Below, in pieces: positions 1-9,508 of a DNA stretch of 64,000 nt (position 1 is its first letter; each line of letters starts with the position of its first letter). Under the pieces are notes generated by a model. The model saw only the letters and a program-made list of their open reading frames with translations, ran no database searches and was not told the DNA's origin. A program made the position numbers and the translations under genes. The DNA is from Planctomycetota bacterium (GTDB lineage Bacteria; Planctomycetota; UBA1135; JADKAF01): assembly GCA_016719295.1 (NCBI GenBank), contig JADKAF010000001.1, forward strand, positions 2,108,001 to 2,172,000, read 5' to 3'.

Positions 1-62
1 GAGCAGCGTTGCTGCCCGTCCCGGAACGGGCAACCGTCGCAGCGGGTTCGCCCGGTAGTCAT
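1..62 (-). CDS. N-terminus of an unidentified gene (cut by window edge)
   Basis: An ATG at 62-60 on the minus strand is preceded by a strong Shine-Dalgarno sequence (AGGAGGAG, positions 66-73), and the frame stays open to the window edge. The visible N-terminus begins MTTGRTRCDGCPFRDGQQRC and carries three cysteines, two of them in a CxxC arrangement. That could fit a metal or Fe-S site of the kind found at the N-terminus of some Crp/Fnr regulators, but only 20 residues are visible and I do not assign a function. It is the next gene downstream of murG, where murC would sit in a complete dcw cluster, and it does not look like the start of MurC. Confidence 0.4.
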   Translation of the reverse strand, partial: MTTGRTRCDGCPFRDGQQRC

Positions 63-245
63 GTGCTCCTCCTGGATACGCGCGCCAACGGAACGAGCGC
101 GCACGTCCGGGAGGCAAGGCAAGCGCCGTGCCGAGCGCGAGAGATGAGCCGCGAGGAGCTGGCTGGCGACCTGTGAACGCCTGCGGGCCGCGCGAGCGCG
201 TCGCAGACGGGACGGAGCATTGTCCGCTGCGGTGGACAGAGGCTC

Positions 246-1328
246 TCAGATCGCGGAGAGGGCCTCGATCTCGCGAGCCGCGTGGCGCGCCGCATCCGGA
301 CGCGCCGCGCGCCGACTGGCGTTGGCCATGCGCTCCAGCTGCGCGGGCTGGTCGACCAGGGCTCCGATCCGCTCGCGCAGGGCGGGCCCCCACGCCTGCT
401 CCTCGGCGATGAGCGCGCCTTCTCCCAAGCCGAGCGCGTTCGCGAGCTGGTGCTGATCGGCGTGATGCGGATACGGGACGAGCACCGCCGCGCGACCGCT
501 GGCGGCGATCTCGGCAACGGTCGATGCGCCGGCCCGCGCGAGCACGAGGTCCGCCGCCGCGAGCAGCAGGTCGACCTCGGCGAGGAACTCGACGACCCGC
601 CAGCTCCCCGGCCCTGCAAGCGCGCGCGCGGTCTCCGCGTAGCGCGCGGCATCGTACGCTCCTGCGGCGTGCACGAGCTGATGGCCGGCGGCGACCCACG
701 CGGGGGCGAGCTCGGCGGCGATGCGATTCACTCCGCTCGCTCCCTGGCTCCCGCCGAGCACGGCGATGACGAGTCCCGCGCGCGGGAAGCCGAAGTGCGC
801 GCGCGCCGCTTCCCGCGTGGCGACACCGAAACCCGCTCGGATGGGGACGCCGATCTCTCTCGCGCGCGCTCCCGCGGCGGAGAGCTCGGCGGCGGAGCCT
901 TCGAAGCCGCAGAGCACGACGCCGACCTTCTTCGCCAGCATGCGGGTCACGCGACCTGCGCGTGCATTCACCTCGAGGAGCGCCGTGGGGATCCGACGCC
1001 GCAGCGCGGCGCGCAGCGGGAAGAACGCCGCCAGGCCGCCGGTGCCGACGACGACATCCGGCCGGAAGTCATCGAGGATGCGCCGGGCCTCCGCGAGGAC
1101 CTTGGGCAGGCGCAGGAGGAGCCGAAGCCTCCGGCAGCGGCGCTCTCCCGGGCGTTCCGCCGAGAGCGTGTAGCGCTGCGCGTCGCCGCTGGCGAAGCGC
1201 TCCTCGATCGCGCGCCCGAGCGTGACGTAGCCGATCGTGTGCCCGCGCTGCTCGAGCTCGCGGCCGACGGCCAATGCGGGCGCGATATGACCTCCCGTCC
1301 CTCCGCCGCAGAGCAGGATCCGGCTCAC
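246..1328 (-). CDS. murG: MurG, lipid II-forming GlcNAc transferase
   Basis: MurG transfers GlcNAc from UDP-GlcNAc to undecaprenyl-PP-MurNAc-pentapeptide (lipid I) on the inner face of the cytoplasmic membrane, giving lipid II. The 360-residue product has the normal length. The GGGTGGH glycine loop lies at residues 8-14. The C-terminal Rossmann lobe carries the donor-site stretch RAGASTVAEIAASGRA and a PYPHHADQHQLANA segment. The start codon overlaps the stop of the upstream LysM gene by 4 bp, which suggests translational coupling. It is the last dcw gene here. The 183 nt beyond its stop hold no recognisable gene up to the left-edge gene, so murC, ddl and ftsQAZ do not follow. Confidence 0.95.
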   Translation of the reverse strand: MSRILLCGGGTGGHIAPALAVGRELEQRGHTIGYVTLGRAIEERFASGDAQRYTLSAERPGERRCRRLRLLLRLPKVLAEARRILDDFRPDVVVGTGGLAAFFPLRAALRRRIPTALLEVNARAGRVTRMLAKKVGVVLCGFEGSAAELSAAGARAREIGVPIRAGFGVATREAARAHFGFPRAGLVIAVLGGSQGASGVNRIAAELAPAWVAAGHQLVHAAGAYDAARYAETARALAGPGSWRVVEFLAEVDLLLAAADLVLARAGASTVAEIAASGRAAVLVPYPHHADQHQLANALGLGEGALIAEEQAWGPALRERIGALVDQPAQLERMANASRRAARPDAARHAAREIEALSAI

Positions 1329-2146
1329 GGCAGGATGAGCTTCATCCCCGCGCGGATCTGATCGGGGTTCTTGAGCGCCGGATTGGCGGCCTGGATCTTC
1401 GCCACGTGGGTCGGGCTGCCGTAGTAGCGCTTGGCGATCTTCTCGAGGCGCTCGCCCTTCCGCACGACGTGATAGCGGCTCGGGCGCTCCGCCGTCCGCG
1501 GCTCGGTCTTCGCGTTCTCGGCGCTCGGGCTCTTCGGGTCCTTGACCTCCGGCGTCTTCTTGGCGCCGCCGTTCGATTCGATAGGCTGTCCGCCCCCGCG
1601 CTTGTCGATCTCGAGATGGGCCAGATCGTCCGAAGGCCGCTCGGGCGACACCTTCTTCTCGGGCGCTCCGGTGTTCGGCTGCGCGCTGCTGCCCGAAGAG
1701 ACCGCGAGCTGCGCGAGCTCGTGGCCCGGGATCACGTAGCGCGCGTCGGGCGCTTCGTCGACCGCTGGCAAGCGCAGGAGATCGTTGGCGCGCAGCGCGT
1801 TCGGGCGCACGCCGGGGTTCGCGGCGAGCAGCGCGTCGATGTGCAGGTCGTTGCGCCAGAGCTTGCGCGCGATCTTGGTCGGGTTGTCGCAGGCCTGGAC
1901 CTTGTAGAACGCCGTCAGGCTCTCCATCTCGTAGTCGGCCCGCGGGTCGGCGAGGAGGCCGCTGTCGCGCCCTTCGCCCACCTGCTCCACTCCATCGGCG
2001 ATCGGCTGCATCTTGGCGGCCGAGACACCCGCGGCCGCCAGCAACGGCTCGTCCTCGCGCTGCGGCCCCCAGATCGAGATGCCGACGATGAGCAGCACGA
2101 CGAAGATGAGAGCGAAGACGCCGTAGCGTTCGAGATCAGTGGCCAT
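1325..2146 (-). CDS. membrane-anchored double LysM protein within the dcw cluster
   Basis: This 273-residue protein has one N-terminal membrane segment (about residues 9-27, VFALIFVVLLIVGISIW) followed by an envelope-facing region. I see two LysM-like peptidoglycan-binding units. One lies near residues 70-125 and contains KIARKLWRNDLHIDALLAAN. The other is a clear C-terminal LysM beginning YHVVRKGERLEKIAKRYYG. A proline- and lysine-rich linker separates them. I chose the ATG at 2146 because AGGAG lies just upstream and because translation from there begins directly before the membrane helix. It sits between ftsW and murG and overlaps murG by 4 bp, so a role at the septal or growing wall is likely. 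The exact function is unknown. Confidence 0.85.
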   Translation of the reverse strand: MATDLERYGVFALIFVVLLIVGISIWGPQREDEPLLAAAGVSAAKMQPIADGVEQVGEGRDSGLLADPRADYEMESLTAFYKVQACDNPTKIARKLWRNDLHIDALLAANPGVRPNALRANDLLRLPAVDEAPDARYVIPGHELAQLAVSSGSSAQPNTGAPEKKVSPERPSDDLAHLEIDKRGGGQPIESNGGAKKTPEVKDPKSPSAENAKTEPRTAERPSRYHVVRKGERLEKIAKRYYGSPTHVAKIQAANPALKNPDQIRAGMKLILP

Positions 2147-2206
2147 GTCGAGCTCCTGGAGCCGCCGACGCCGGGCGCCGCTCGCGACTCGTCCAATCTG
2201 CACGCC

Positions 2207-3376
2207 TCACGGCGTCTCCCAGCCTGATGCTTCGCGCGCGCGCACGAGCGCGCTCCGCGCGGCTCCGACGATGAGTCCGAGCGCGATGAGCCCCGCGACC
2301 AACGAGCTCCCGCCCGCCGAGACGAACGGCAGGGCGATGCCCTTCGGCGGCAGGAGCTTGGTCACGACGCCCAGGTTCAGCACGGCCTGGAAGGCGATGC
2401 TGAAGATGCATCCGAAGATCACGAGCGAGCGCAGCGGGTCGCGCACCGCATTCAGGATGCGAATCCCATGCACGGCGAAGAGCCCGAAGAGGAGGATCAC
2501 CCCGGCCGTGCCGGCGAGCCCCCACTCCTCACCGATCTGCGCGAAGACGAAGTCGTTGCGCCCTTCCGGCACGAGGCCGAGCTTCATCACGCCGCGCCCG
2601 ACGCCTTCGCCGCCGAGTCCTCCCGCGGCGAGCGCGAGGTGCCCGCGCGAGATCTGCAAGACCTCCTCGGTCTCCTGGAACAGCATCGCGATGCGGGTGG
2701 AGACGTGCTCGAACTGCGTCCAGGCCACCACCAGCATCAGCGGCAGCGTGAAGAGGCCCACGGCGGCGAAGTGCGACCAGCGCGCCCCGGCGACGACGAG
2801 CATCGTGCTGCAGACGAGGAAGAGGAAAGTGGCGGTGCCGAAATCGGGCTCGAAGAGGATCAGCCCGGAGATCGCGCCGATCCGCAGCAGCGGCGAGAGG
2901 AAGCCCCGGCGGAAGTCGTTCAGCCACGCCCCGTGCTCCGCGACGAAGGCCGCGGTGTAGTAGATCATCACCAGCTTCGCCAGCTCGGAGGGCTGGAACG
3001 AGAAGCTGCCGAAGCGGATCCAGCGATGCGCCTCGTTGATGTCGGGGAAGAAGAAGACGCAGCCGAGGAGGATCGCGATCCCCACCACGAAGCGATCGCG
3101 CTGGTGGATCCAGCGCTCGAGGTCGATCCGGATGGCGAGCAGGAAGCCGAGGAGGCCCACGGCGAGGTAGAGCGCGTGGCGTCGCGCGGCGAGCAGCTCT
3201 TCTCCGGGTGGGGCGAAAGAGGCCGCGGCGACGAGCCCGATGCCCGAGAGGGTCAGCACGACGCCGACGAGCGCGCGCAGCGATCGATCGAGCGTGCGCG
3301 CGCTACCGTCGCCGAGGAGCCAGCTCCTCGACTCGGCGAGCGCGCTCGTGGAGGAATCGGTGGTGGCGGAGCTCAC
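2207..3376 (-). CDS. ftsW: FtsW/RodA SEDS peptidoglycan glycosyltransferase
   Basis: A SEDS-family integral membrane protein of 389 residues that polymerises lipid II together with a class B PBP, here presumably the FtsI encoded nearby. Visible family motifs are PSELAKL, FEPDFGTA, the catalytic-loop region EGRNDFVFAQIGEEWG (the Asp corresponds to the essential Asp of FtsW in HTDFIF) and PFVSAGGSSL near the C-terminus. About ten hydrophobic segments are present. The start is a GTG at 3376 that overlaps the mraY stop in a GTGA arrangement. The longer open frame upstream lies inside mraY and was discarded. FtsW and RodA are hard to tell apart by sequence, so the name rests on dcw context. Confidence 0.92.
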   Translation of the reverse strand: MSSATTDSSTSALAESRSWLLGDGSARTLDRSLRALVGVVLTLSGIGLVAAASFAPPGEELLAARRHALYLAVGLLGFLLAIRIDLERWIHQRDRFVVGIAILLGCVFFFPDINEAHRWIRFGSFSFQPSELAKLVMIYYTAAFVAEHGAWLNDFRRGFLSPLLRIGAISGLILFEPDFGTATFLFLVCSTMLVVAGARWSHFAAVGLFTLPLMLVVAWTQFEHVSTRIAMLFQETEEVLQISRGHLALAAGGLGGEGVGRGVMKLGLVPEGRNDFVFAQIGEEWGLAGTAGVILLFGLFAVHGIRILNAVRDPLRSLVIFGCIFSIAFQAVLNLGVVTKLLPPKGIALPFVSAGGSSLVAGLIALGLIVGAARSALVRAREASGWETP

Positions 3377-4500
3377 GGCAGCTTCAGCAGGGCGAGGCCG
3401 GCGACGGCGGACACGGCGGCGACGATCCAGAAGCGCACGACGAGCTTCGATTCCGGCATGCCGCGCTTCTGCCAGATGTGGTGGATCGGGGCGTACGGGA
3501 ACGGGCGCTTCTTGGTCAGCTTGTAGCTGTAGATCTGGATCCAGCTCGAGGCCGCCTCGATCACGAAGACCAGCGCGACCACGGGCAGGATCAGCTCCTG
3601 ACGCGCGATGATCGCAGCGTAGCCGAGGAAGCCGCCGATCGCGAGCGATCCGGTGTCGCCCATGAAGACCTGCGCCGGCGTCGCATTGAACCAGAGGAAG
3701 CCCAGGATCGAGCCGAGCAGCGCGCCCCCCAGGACCGTGACCTCGCCGGCGTCCTTCACGAACGGCACGTTGAGGTACTCCGCGAAGCGATAGTGCCCGG
3801 CCGCGTAGCAGAAGACCGACACGGCGAAGACCGAGATCAGCGCGCAGCCGGAGGCGAGGCCGTCCAGGCCGTCGGTGATGTTCACCGCGTTGGCGGAGCC
3901 GACGAGCACGAACCACTCGAAGAAGAGCAGGAGCCCGAGAGCGAAGATGCCGGCCTCGGCGCAGTTGATCGAGGCGGCCTTCACGATGGGCAGGTGCAGC
4001 GTCAGCAGCGCATCGCGGCCCGTGGACAGGGCGAACCAGGTCGTCAGCGCCAGCACGACGGCTCCCGCGCCGGTGAGACCGAGCATCTTCGCGCGCCGGG
4101 AGAGCCCGCCGCGGCCGGCCATCTTGGTCGCGTCATCGAGCCAGCCGAGCACGGCGAAGGAGAGGACGACGAAGATGCCCAGCAACGCGTAGAGGTTCGA
4201 CCAGGAGCTGAAGAGCGCGGCCGAGACCAAGAAGGTGCCGACGATCGGCACGCCGCCCATGGTCGGCGTCTTCAGCTTCTGTTGGGCGTGCGTGGTGATG
4301 AACTTCGAGATGTCCGCCGAGTCGCTGTCCGCCGCCCGCTCGAGGAACCCCCGCCGCTGCATGTAGCGGATGAAGCGCGGGCCCGCCCAGAGCGAGAGAC
4401 CGAAGGACATCAGCGCCGCGAGCGCCGTGCGCAGGGTGATCGCGGGTGAGGCGAGCTCGGCATCGCTGCCCACGAGGCTCACGATCAGGTCGTAGAGCAT
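3373..4500 (-). CDS. mraY: MraY, phospho-MurNAc-pentapeptide transferase
   Basis: MraY transfers phospho-MurNAc-pentapeptide from the UDP carrier to undecaprenyl phosphate, giving lipid I in the cytoplasmic membrane. The 375-residue length is typical. Signature sequences are TPTMGGVPI in the first cytoplasmic loop, NAVNITDGLDGLASG containing the Mg-binding aspartates, FMGDTGSLAIGG, and the histidine-rich loop PYAPIHHIWQKRGMPE. Roughly ten membrane helices are visible. The gene starts 3 nt after the murF stop and overlaps ftsW by 4 bp. In most bacteria murD lies between mraY and ftsW. It is absent at this position. Confidence 0.96.
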   Translation of the reverse strand: MLYDLIVSLVGSDAELASPAITLRTALAALMSFGLSLWAGPRFIRYMQRRGFLERAADSDSADISKFITTHAQQKLKTPTMGGVPIVGTFLVSAALFSSWSNLYALLGIFVVLSFAVLGWLDDATKMAGRGGLSRRAKMLGLTGAGAVVLALTTWFALSTGRDALLTLHLPIVKAASINCAEAGIFALGLLLFFEWFVLVGSANAVNITDGLDGLASGCALISVFAVSVFCYAAGHYRFAEYLNVPFVKDAGEVTVLGGALLGSILGFLWFNATPAQVFMGDTGSLAIGGFLGYAAIIARQELILPVVALVFVIEAASSWIQIYSYKLTKKRPFPYAPIHHIWQKRGMPESKLVVRFWIVAAVSAVAGLALLKLP

Positions 4501-4503
4501 CGC

Positions 4504-5892
4504 TCAGAGCTGCTCGCCGATCTGGGAGAGGTCGCGCACCACGCGATCGAGTCCGAGGGCGTTCGAGCCCTTCACCAGCACGCGGTCGCGCGGCTGGACC
4601 AGCGCCCCCAGGTTGGCGAGGAGCTCCGGCACGGCTTCGAAGTGGCGCGCGGCGCCGCCGCGCGCGACGACCGCCCGCTCGATGGCGCGGCTGTGCGCGC
4701 CCACGGTCACCACGAGGTCGAAGCCCTCGGCGGCGACCTCCGCTCCGAGGCTCTCGTGCAGCGCGGCGCTCTGCTCGCCGAGCTCCAGCATGTCGCCGAG
4801 CACGATGACGGAGCGGCGGCCGCCGTTCAGCCCCTTCACCGCGCGCAGCGCCGCGCGCACCGAGGCCGGCGAGGCGTTGTAGGAGTCGTCGATGACCTCG
4901 AGGCTGCCGAAGGACTTCCGCTCCATGCGGCGCGGGGTGATCGGGATCTCGCGCAGGCGCTCCGCGACCGCCTCGAGCTCGAGCCCGAGATGCTCGGCCA
5001 CGGCCATCGCGAAGAGCACGTTGTGGACGAAGTGCGTCCCGGTGAGCGGGATCGTGATCGCGTGGCCGCGGAAGCGGAAGCTCGTCCCCAGCGCCGAGAA
5101 AGAGACCTCCTCGGCGCGGTAGTCGGCCCCGTCGGAGAGGCCCACGGTCACGACGCGCGTCTCGGTCTGCGAGCGCAGCCAGGCGCTGCGGGGGCAGTCG
5201 CGGTTCAGCACCGCGAGACCGTCCTTGGGCAGCAAGCGGAGCAGGTTCGCCTTCTCGTTCGCGACGCCGTCGAGGGAGCCGAGACCCTCCAGATGCGTCT
5301 CGAAGACGTTGGTCACCACCCCGATCGTCGGCGCGGCGAGGCGCGTGAGGCGCTCGATCTCGCCCGGGCCGTTCGTGCCGATCTCGACGACCGCGGCCTG
5401 CGTCGAGGGCTCGATCTTGAGCAAGGTGAGCGGCACCCCGATGTCGTTGTTGAACGAGCGATCGGAGGCCGTCGTCGAGAGGCCGCCCTCCAGCACGTGG
5501 CGGAGGATGTTCTTGGTCGAGGTCTTGCCGCAGGATCCGGTGATGCCGATCACGGTCGCCGGCATCGCGCGGCGCCAGGCCGCTCCGAGATCGCGCAGCG
5601 CACGAGCGGTGTCCTTCACTCGGATGAAGGCGCCGGAGGTGCCCGCGTCGATCGCATCCGGAGACGGCGAGCGCTCGACGAGGACGGCTCCGGCGCCGCG
5701 CCGGAAGGACTCGGCCACATAGTCGTGACCGTCGAAGCGATCTCCGCGGAGAGCGACGAAGAGGTCGGAGTCCTCCACCTCGCGGCTGTCCGTGCGCACG
5801 TGCTTCAGCGCACGACGTTCGCCGCCGCGCGGCGGGCAGAGAAGCTCGCCCTGCACCGCCTCGGCCACCCAGCGGATCTGCATCGGAATCAC
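4504..5892 (-). CDS. murF: MurF, D-Ala-D-Ala adding ligase
   Basis: A Mur ligase of 462 residues that adds D-alanyl-D-alanine to UDP-MurNAc-tripeptide in the cytoplasm. The ATP-binding P-loop GITGSCGKTS lies at residues 116-125. The central domain shows VVEIGTNGPGEI and GVVTNVFETHLEGLGS, and the C-terminal domain shows IDDSYNASPASVRAAL, all characteristic of MurF. The start overlaps the murE stop by 4 bp. A second in-frame ATG three codons later (MQIRW) could also be used. Confidence 0.95.
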   Translation of the reverse strand: MIPMQIRWVAEAVQGELLCPPRGGERRALKHVRTDSREVEDSDLFVALRGDRFDGHDYVAESFRRGAGAVLVERSPSPDAIDAGTSGAFIRVKDTARALRDLGAAWRRAMPATVIGITGSCGKTSTKNILRHVLEGGLSTTASDRSFNNDIGVPLTLLKIEPSTQAAVVEIGTNGPGEIERLTRLAAPTIGVVTNVFETHLEGLGSLDGVANEKANLLRLLPKDGLAVLNRDCPRSAWLRSQTETRVVTVGLSDGADYRAEEVSFSALGTSFRFRGHAITIPLTGTHFVHNVLFAMAVAEHLGLELEAVAERLREIPITPRRMERKSFGSLEVIDDSYNASPASVRAALRAVKGLNGGRRSVIVLGDMLELGEQSAALHESLGAEVAAEGFDLVVTVGAHSRAIERAVVARGGAARHFEAVPELLANLGALVQPRDRVLVKGSNALGLDRVVRDLSQIGEQL

Positions 5893-7352
5893 CTCGCGCT
5901 AAGGATCTCGCGCGCGACCTCGCGGTCGTCGAAGCGCGTCGTCTGGCTTCCGATCACCTGGTAGGTCTCGTGCCCCTTCCCCGCGATCAACACGGCATCG
6001 CCATGCTGCGCGAACTCGATCGCGCGTTCAATGGCCCGGCGACGATCGAGCTCGACGGTGGCGGTGCGAGAGCCCATGCCCGACTGCACCTCGGCGGCGA
6101 TCGCCGCGGGATCCTCGCTGCGCGGATTGTCGCTCGTGATGACGATCTCGTCGGAGAGCTCCGCGACGACGCGGCCCATGCGCGGGCGCTTCGTGGCATC
6201 GCGATCGCCACCCGCGCCGAACACGGTGATGAGGCGGCCGGAGACGTGCGGACGCAGCGAGCGCAGCACGTTCTCCAGCGCGTCGTCCGTGTGCGCGTAG
6301 TCGACCAGCACGATGGGCTTGCCGGGCACCGAGACGCGCTCGAGACGGCCCGGGACGCGCGAGACCGACTCGATCCCGGCGCGGATCGCCTGCTCCGGAA
6401 CGCCCAGGGTCGCCGCAGTCGCCGCCGCGGCGAGGCAGTTCATGACGTTGTGGCGGCCGAGGAGGCGCGTCTGGATCTGCGTGCACATGCTCGGCCCGCG
6501 GACCTCGAAGCGCGAGCCCTCGAGGCTGCGCTCGAGCACGCGCGCGCTCCACTCGACGTCGTTGCGATCCAGCGCATAGCGGACCACGCGCGCTCGGGTG
6601 AGCAGGCCCATGCGCTTCCCGGACTCGTCGTCGGCGTTGAGGACCGCGACGGCGAGGGGCGAGAGCTCGTCGAACAGCCGCGCCTTCGTCTCGCGGTAGT
6701 CGTCGAAGCTCGAGTGGTAGTCCAGGTGGTCGTGCGTCAGGTTGGTGAAGACCGCCGCATCGAAGTGGATGCCGCGGACGCGGCCCTGCGCGATGCCGTG
6801 GGAGGAGACCTCCATCACCGTGGTCATCGAGCCGCGCTCCACGAACTCGCGCAGCAGCGCTTGGATCGTGAGCGCGTCGGGGGTGGTGTTCTTGCCCGGG
6901 ACGAGCGCGCCGAAGATGCCGTGCCCGAGGGTGCCGATCAGGCCCGGGTTGTCACCGAGCGCGCGGTAGATCGAGGAGAGCAGGTAGGCCGTGGTGGACT
7001 TGCCGTTCGTCCCCGTGATCCCGACGCAGGTCAGGGCGCGCGAGGGCTCGCCGTAGAACTCGCTCGCGAGATCGGCCAGCACGCGGCGCGGATCGCTCAC
7101 CACGTACTGCGGCACCTCGACGCCATCGACGAAGGTCTCGCCGACGATGGCGGAGGCCCCCCGGCGCACCGCGTCGTTGGCGAAGTCGCGGGCGTCGTGG
7201 CGGACGCCGCGGATCATCACGAAGAGATGGCCCGGCTGGACGCAACGCGAGTTGCAGGCGATCCCGGTGATCTCGGGGTCGCGCCCATTGTTCCCGTAGG
7301 TAGAAAGAACGGCCTTGGGCTCTACGGCCGACAAAAGAGCGGAAAGTCGCAT
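5889..7352 (-). CDS. murE: MurE, UDP-MurNAc-tripeptide synthetase (meso-DAP type)
   Basis: The 487-residue Mur ligase adds the third stem-peptide residue to UDP-MurNAc-L-Ala-D-Glu. The P-loop GITGTNGKSTT lies at about residues 111-121. The motif SDNPRSEDP near residue 405 contains DNPR, which in characterised MurE enzymes recognises meso-diaminopimelate. This suggests a Gram-negative-type mDAP peptidoglycan. The N-terminal uridine-binding domain, with GNNGRDPEITGIACNSR, is intact. The gene lies 18 nt downstream of the ftsI stop and overlaps murF by 4 bp. Confidence 0.95.
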   Translation of the reverse strand: MRLSALLSAVEPKAVLSTYGNNGRDPEITGIACNSRCVQPGHLFVMIRGVRHDARDFANDAVRRGASAIVGETFVDGVEVPQYVVSDPRRVLADLASEFYGEPSRALTCVGITGTNGKSTTAYLLSSIYRALGDNPGLIGTLGHGIFGALVPGKNTTPDALTIQALLREFVERGSMTTVMEVSSHGIAQGRVRGIHFDAAVFTNLTHDHLDYHSSFDDYRETKARLFDELSPLAVAVLNADDESGKRMGLLTRARVVRYALDRNDVEWSARVLERSLEGSRFEVRGPSMCTQIQTRLLGRHNVMNCLAAAATAATLGVPEQAIRAGIESVSRVPGRLERVSVPGKPIVLVDYAHTDDALENVLRSLRPHVSGRLITVFGAGGDRDATKRPRMGRVVAELSDEIVITSDNPRSEDPAAIAAEVQSGMGSRTATVELDRRRAIERAIEFAQHGDAVLIAGKGHETYQVIGSQTTRFDDREVAREILSAR

Positions 7353-7370
7353 GTCACTGCCCCCACTGGT

Positions 7371-9173
7371 CTAGAACCGCGCGGCCCCGGTCGCGCGGCT
7401 GCGGTCTGTCAGATGTCGAATGCTGCGGTCGAGGATGCGCGCGGTCGGCGGGCCGGAGATGTAGCTCCCGCTGTGCGGGTAACCCTTCGGGCCGTACACC
7501 ACGACCATGCAGAGCAGGTCGGGCTCCTTCGCCGGCGCGAAGCCGACGAAGGACGCGATGTACTCGTTCTTGCGAACCTCGTGCTGCGTCGTGCCGGACT
7601 TGCCGGCGAGCGTCGTGCAGCTGAGGAGCTTCTTCAGGTCCTTGCCGGTCCCCTCTTCGACGACGCTCTCGAGGAGCGCGCGGACGGTCTCGGCGAGCTC
7701 GGGCTTGATCGCGCGGCGCGGCGCGGGCGCCGGGCGCGGCACGACCTGTCCGTCGGCGTCGACGATGCGCGAGACGAGGCGCGGGGTGACCACCAAGCCG
7801 CCGTTGGCGAAGGCTGCGAAGGACGCGGCGACGCGGAGCGGGGTGACCTGGATCTCGTGGCCGAAGGAGAGCGAGAAGGGCGAGTAGCGCTCGTTCCACT
7901 CCGGATGCTTCGCCCCGAGCTCCCCGCCGAGCTCGAGGCCGGTCCTCTGGCGCAGCTCGAAGCGATCGAGGGTCTCGTACATCCGCTCTCGGCCGAGGCG
8001 CGAGCCGATGGTGGCCATGCCGATGTTCGAGGACTTCTGGAGGACTTGCGCCACCGTCAGGATGCCGAGCGCTTTGTGGTCGTGGACCCGGAAGCGGCCG
8101 AAGAGCTTGCCTTCCTTGGCGCCGCAGTCGACGACCTCGTCCAGGTTGCTGAGACCGTGGTCGAGCACGCCGGCGAGGATGAACGGCTTGAAGATCGAGC
8201 CCGGGACGATGTGCGACTGCACCGCGCGGATGCAGAAAGGCTGGCGCGGGTCGGAGGATTGCTCGCGGAAGCGCTGCGGGTCGAAGCTCGGCCAGCTCTC
8301 GAGCGCCAGCAGCTCTCCCGAGTGCGGATCCATCACGATCGCGGTGCCCCACTTGGCGTCGCACTTCTGGCACGCGGCGGCGAGCTCCTCCTGCGCGAGG
8401 TAGGAGATCGTCGCATCGAGCGTGAGCTGGAGGCTCTTCCCGCCGCGCGGATCGACCGAGCGCCCCTGCGCCGCGACGAAGTCGTCGATGAGCGGGTACT
8501 GGCGATAGACGTGGCGCCCCGCTTCGCCGCGCAGCAGCGCGTCGAAGTAGAGCTCGAGGCCGCAGGCGGCGACCGGCTCGTCGTTCAGGTAACCGAGCAC
8601 CGTCGAGCCCACCTCGCCGAGCGGGTAGACGCGGCGCTCGATCGGCTCGAAGCGGAACCAGCCCTGCCAGCCGTTGGCCTCGAGCAGCGCGCGGAACGCG
8701 TTCGCTTTCTCCGCCGCCACCGCCGGGGTGAGCACGAAGTAGCGCCGCTCACCCACCAGGGCCTGGGCCAAGCCGGAGATCATGCGGCGCTCGGCGCTCG
8801 CCTCGAGCTCGAGGGTGCGCGCCGCCTGCCCGAGGAACCAGGCGATCGGATCGGCGACCTTCGTCTTCCGCTCGACGCTCGTCCAGAGCTCGGAGCCCTT
8901 GCCGTCGAAGGCGATGCCGTAGGTGACCTGCGTCGCGGCGAGCACGCGCCCTTCGCGATCGAGGATCTCGCCGCGATCCGCGGCGACCTGCGAGACCCGG
9001 CGCACCATGCGATCGACGCGCAGGTCGACCGCGGGCCCCTGCTTCACATGCAGCGTCGCCGTGCGCACGAGCACCACGACGAGCAGCGGGAGGATCAGCG
9101 CGACCGGCAGCGCGATGCGCGGCAGCACCGGGCCCATGGCCGGGCGTGGGAAGGACGGGATGCGAATAGCCAT
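7371..9173 (-). CDS. ftsI: FtsI-like class B penicillin-binding protein (transpeptidase)
   Basis: A 600-residue bitopic membrane protein with one N-terminal helix (IALPVALILPLLVVVLV), a PBP dimerisation/pedestal region and a C-terminal transpeptidase domain. The active-site serine is in GSIFKPFI (SxxK), the SxN motif is in KSSNIGMA, and the third motif is AGKSGTT, with Ser replacing the usual Thr of KTG. It cross-links peptidoglycan at the septum and is the expected partner of the FtsW encoded four genes away. No PASTA domains are visible. It lies 6 nt downstream of the ftsL-like gene. Confidence 0.93.
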   Translation of the reverse strand: MAIRIPSFPRPAMGPVLPRIALPVALILPLLVVVLVRTATLHVKQGPAVDLRVDRMVRRVSQVAADRGEILDREGRVLAATQVTYGIAFDGKGSELWTSVERKTKVADPIAWFLGQAARTLELEASAERRMISGLAQALVGERRYFVLTPAVAAEKANAFRALLEANGWQGWFRFEPIERRVYPLGEVGSTVLGYLNDEPVAACGLELYFDALLRGEAGRHVYRQYPLIDDFVAAQGRSVDPRGGKSLQLTLDATISYLAQEELAAACQKCDAKWGTAIVMDPHSGELLALESWPSFDPQRFREQSSDPRQPFCIRAVQSHIVPGSIFKPFILAGVLDHGLSNLDEVVDCGAKEGKLFGRFRVHDHKALGILTVAQVLQKSSNIGMATIGSRLGRERMYETLDRFELRQRTGLELGGELGAKHPEWNERYSPFSLSFGHEIQVTPLRVAASFAAFANGGLVVTPRLVSRIVDADGQVVPRPAPAPRRAIKPELAETVRALLESVVEEGTGKDLKKLLSCTTLAGKSGTTQHEVRKNEYIASFVGFAPAKEPDLLCMVVVYGPKGYPHSGSYISGPPTARILDRSIRHLTDRSRATGAARF

Positions 9174-9179
9174 GACGAT

Positions 9180-9455
9180 TCAGTGCCCTCTTCCGCCGAG
9201 CGCGACGCCGGCGGCGTCCGACGAAACGCCGCCCTTCTGCTCTTGGCTGCGCAACGACGCCGCCAGATTCCGCAGCGAGGCGTCGTGGTGACGCCGGACC
9301 CGAGCGTTGCGGATCGCCTCCTCGAGGCGCAGCTCTTCGCGGAGGCAGCTCTCGATCGCCGCGTCCGCCAGCCAGAGCCGGCCGCGGATCGCCGCCGTAT
9401 AGATGCAGAGCGCGACGAGGCCGAAGCCCACCGCCAATGTCGCCGCGTGCCGCAT
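9180..9455 (-). CDS. small bitopic protein in FtsL position
   Basis: This 91-residue protein has one N-terminal membrane helix (about residues 5-23) and a short charged region rich in Glu, Leu and Arg that could form a coiled coil (SCLREELRLEEAIRNARVRR). It lies exactly between rsmH and ftsI, where FtsL is found in other dcw clusters, and matches FtsL in size and topology. Sequence alone does not identify it, since FtsL proteins are poorly conserved. The C-terminal 25 residues are Gly- and Ser-rich. I therefore call it FtsL-like by position and architecture. Confidence 0.65.
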   Translation of the reverse strand: MRHAATLAVGFGLVALCIYTAAIRGRLWLADAAIESCLREELRLEEAIRNARVRRHHDASLRNLAASLRSQEQKGGVSSDAAGVALGGRGH

Positions 9456-9508
9456 GTCTTTCCTCGGGGGTGCGCGCTCGCGCGCGTCGAACTAGGAAGT
9501 CGGAGAAC

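Noticed and set aside
221..238. Inverted repeat TGTCC...GGACA after murG as a terminator
   Set aside because: Only five base pairs, with no T tract. It is within expectation for GC-rich sequence.
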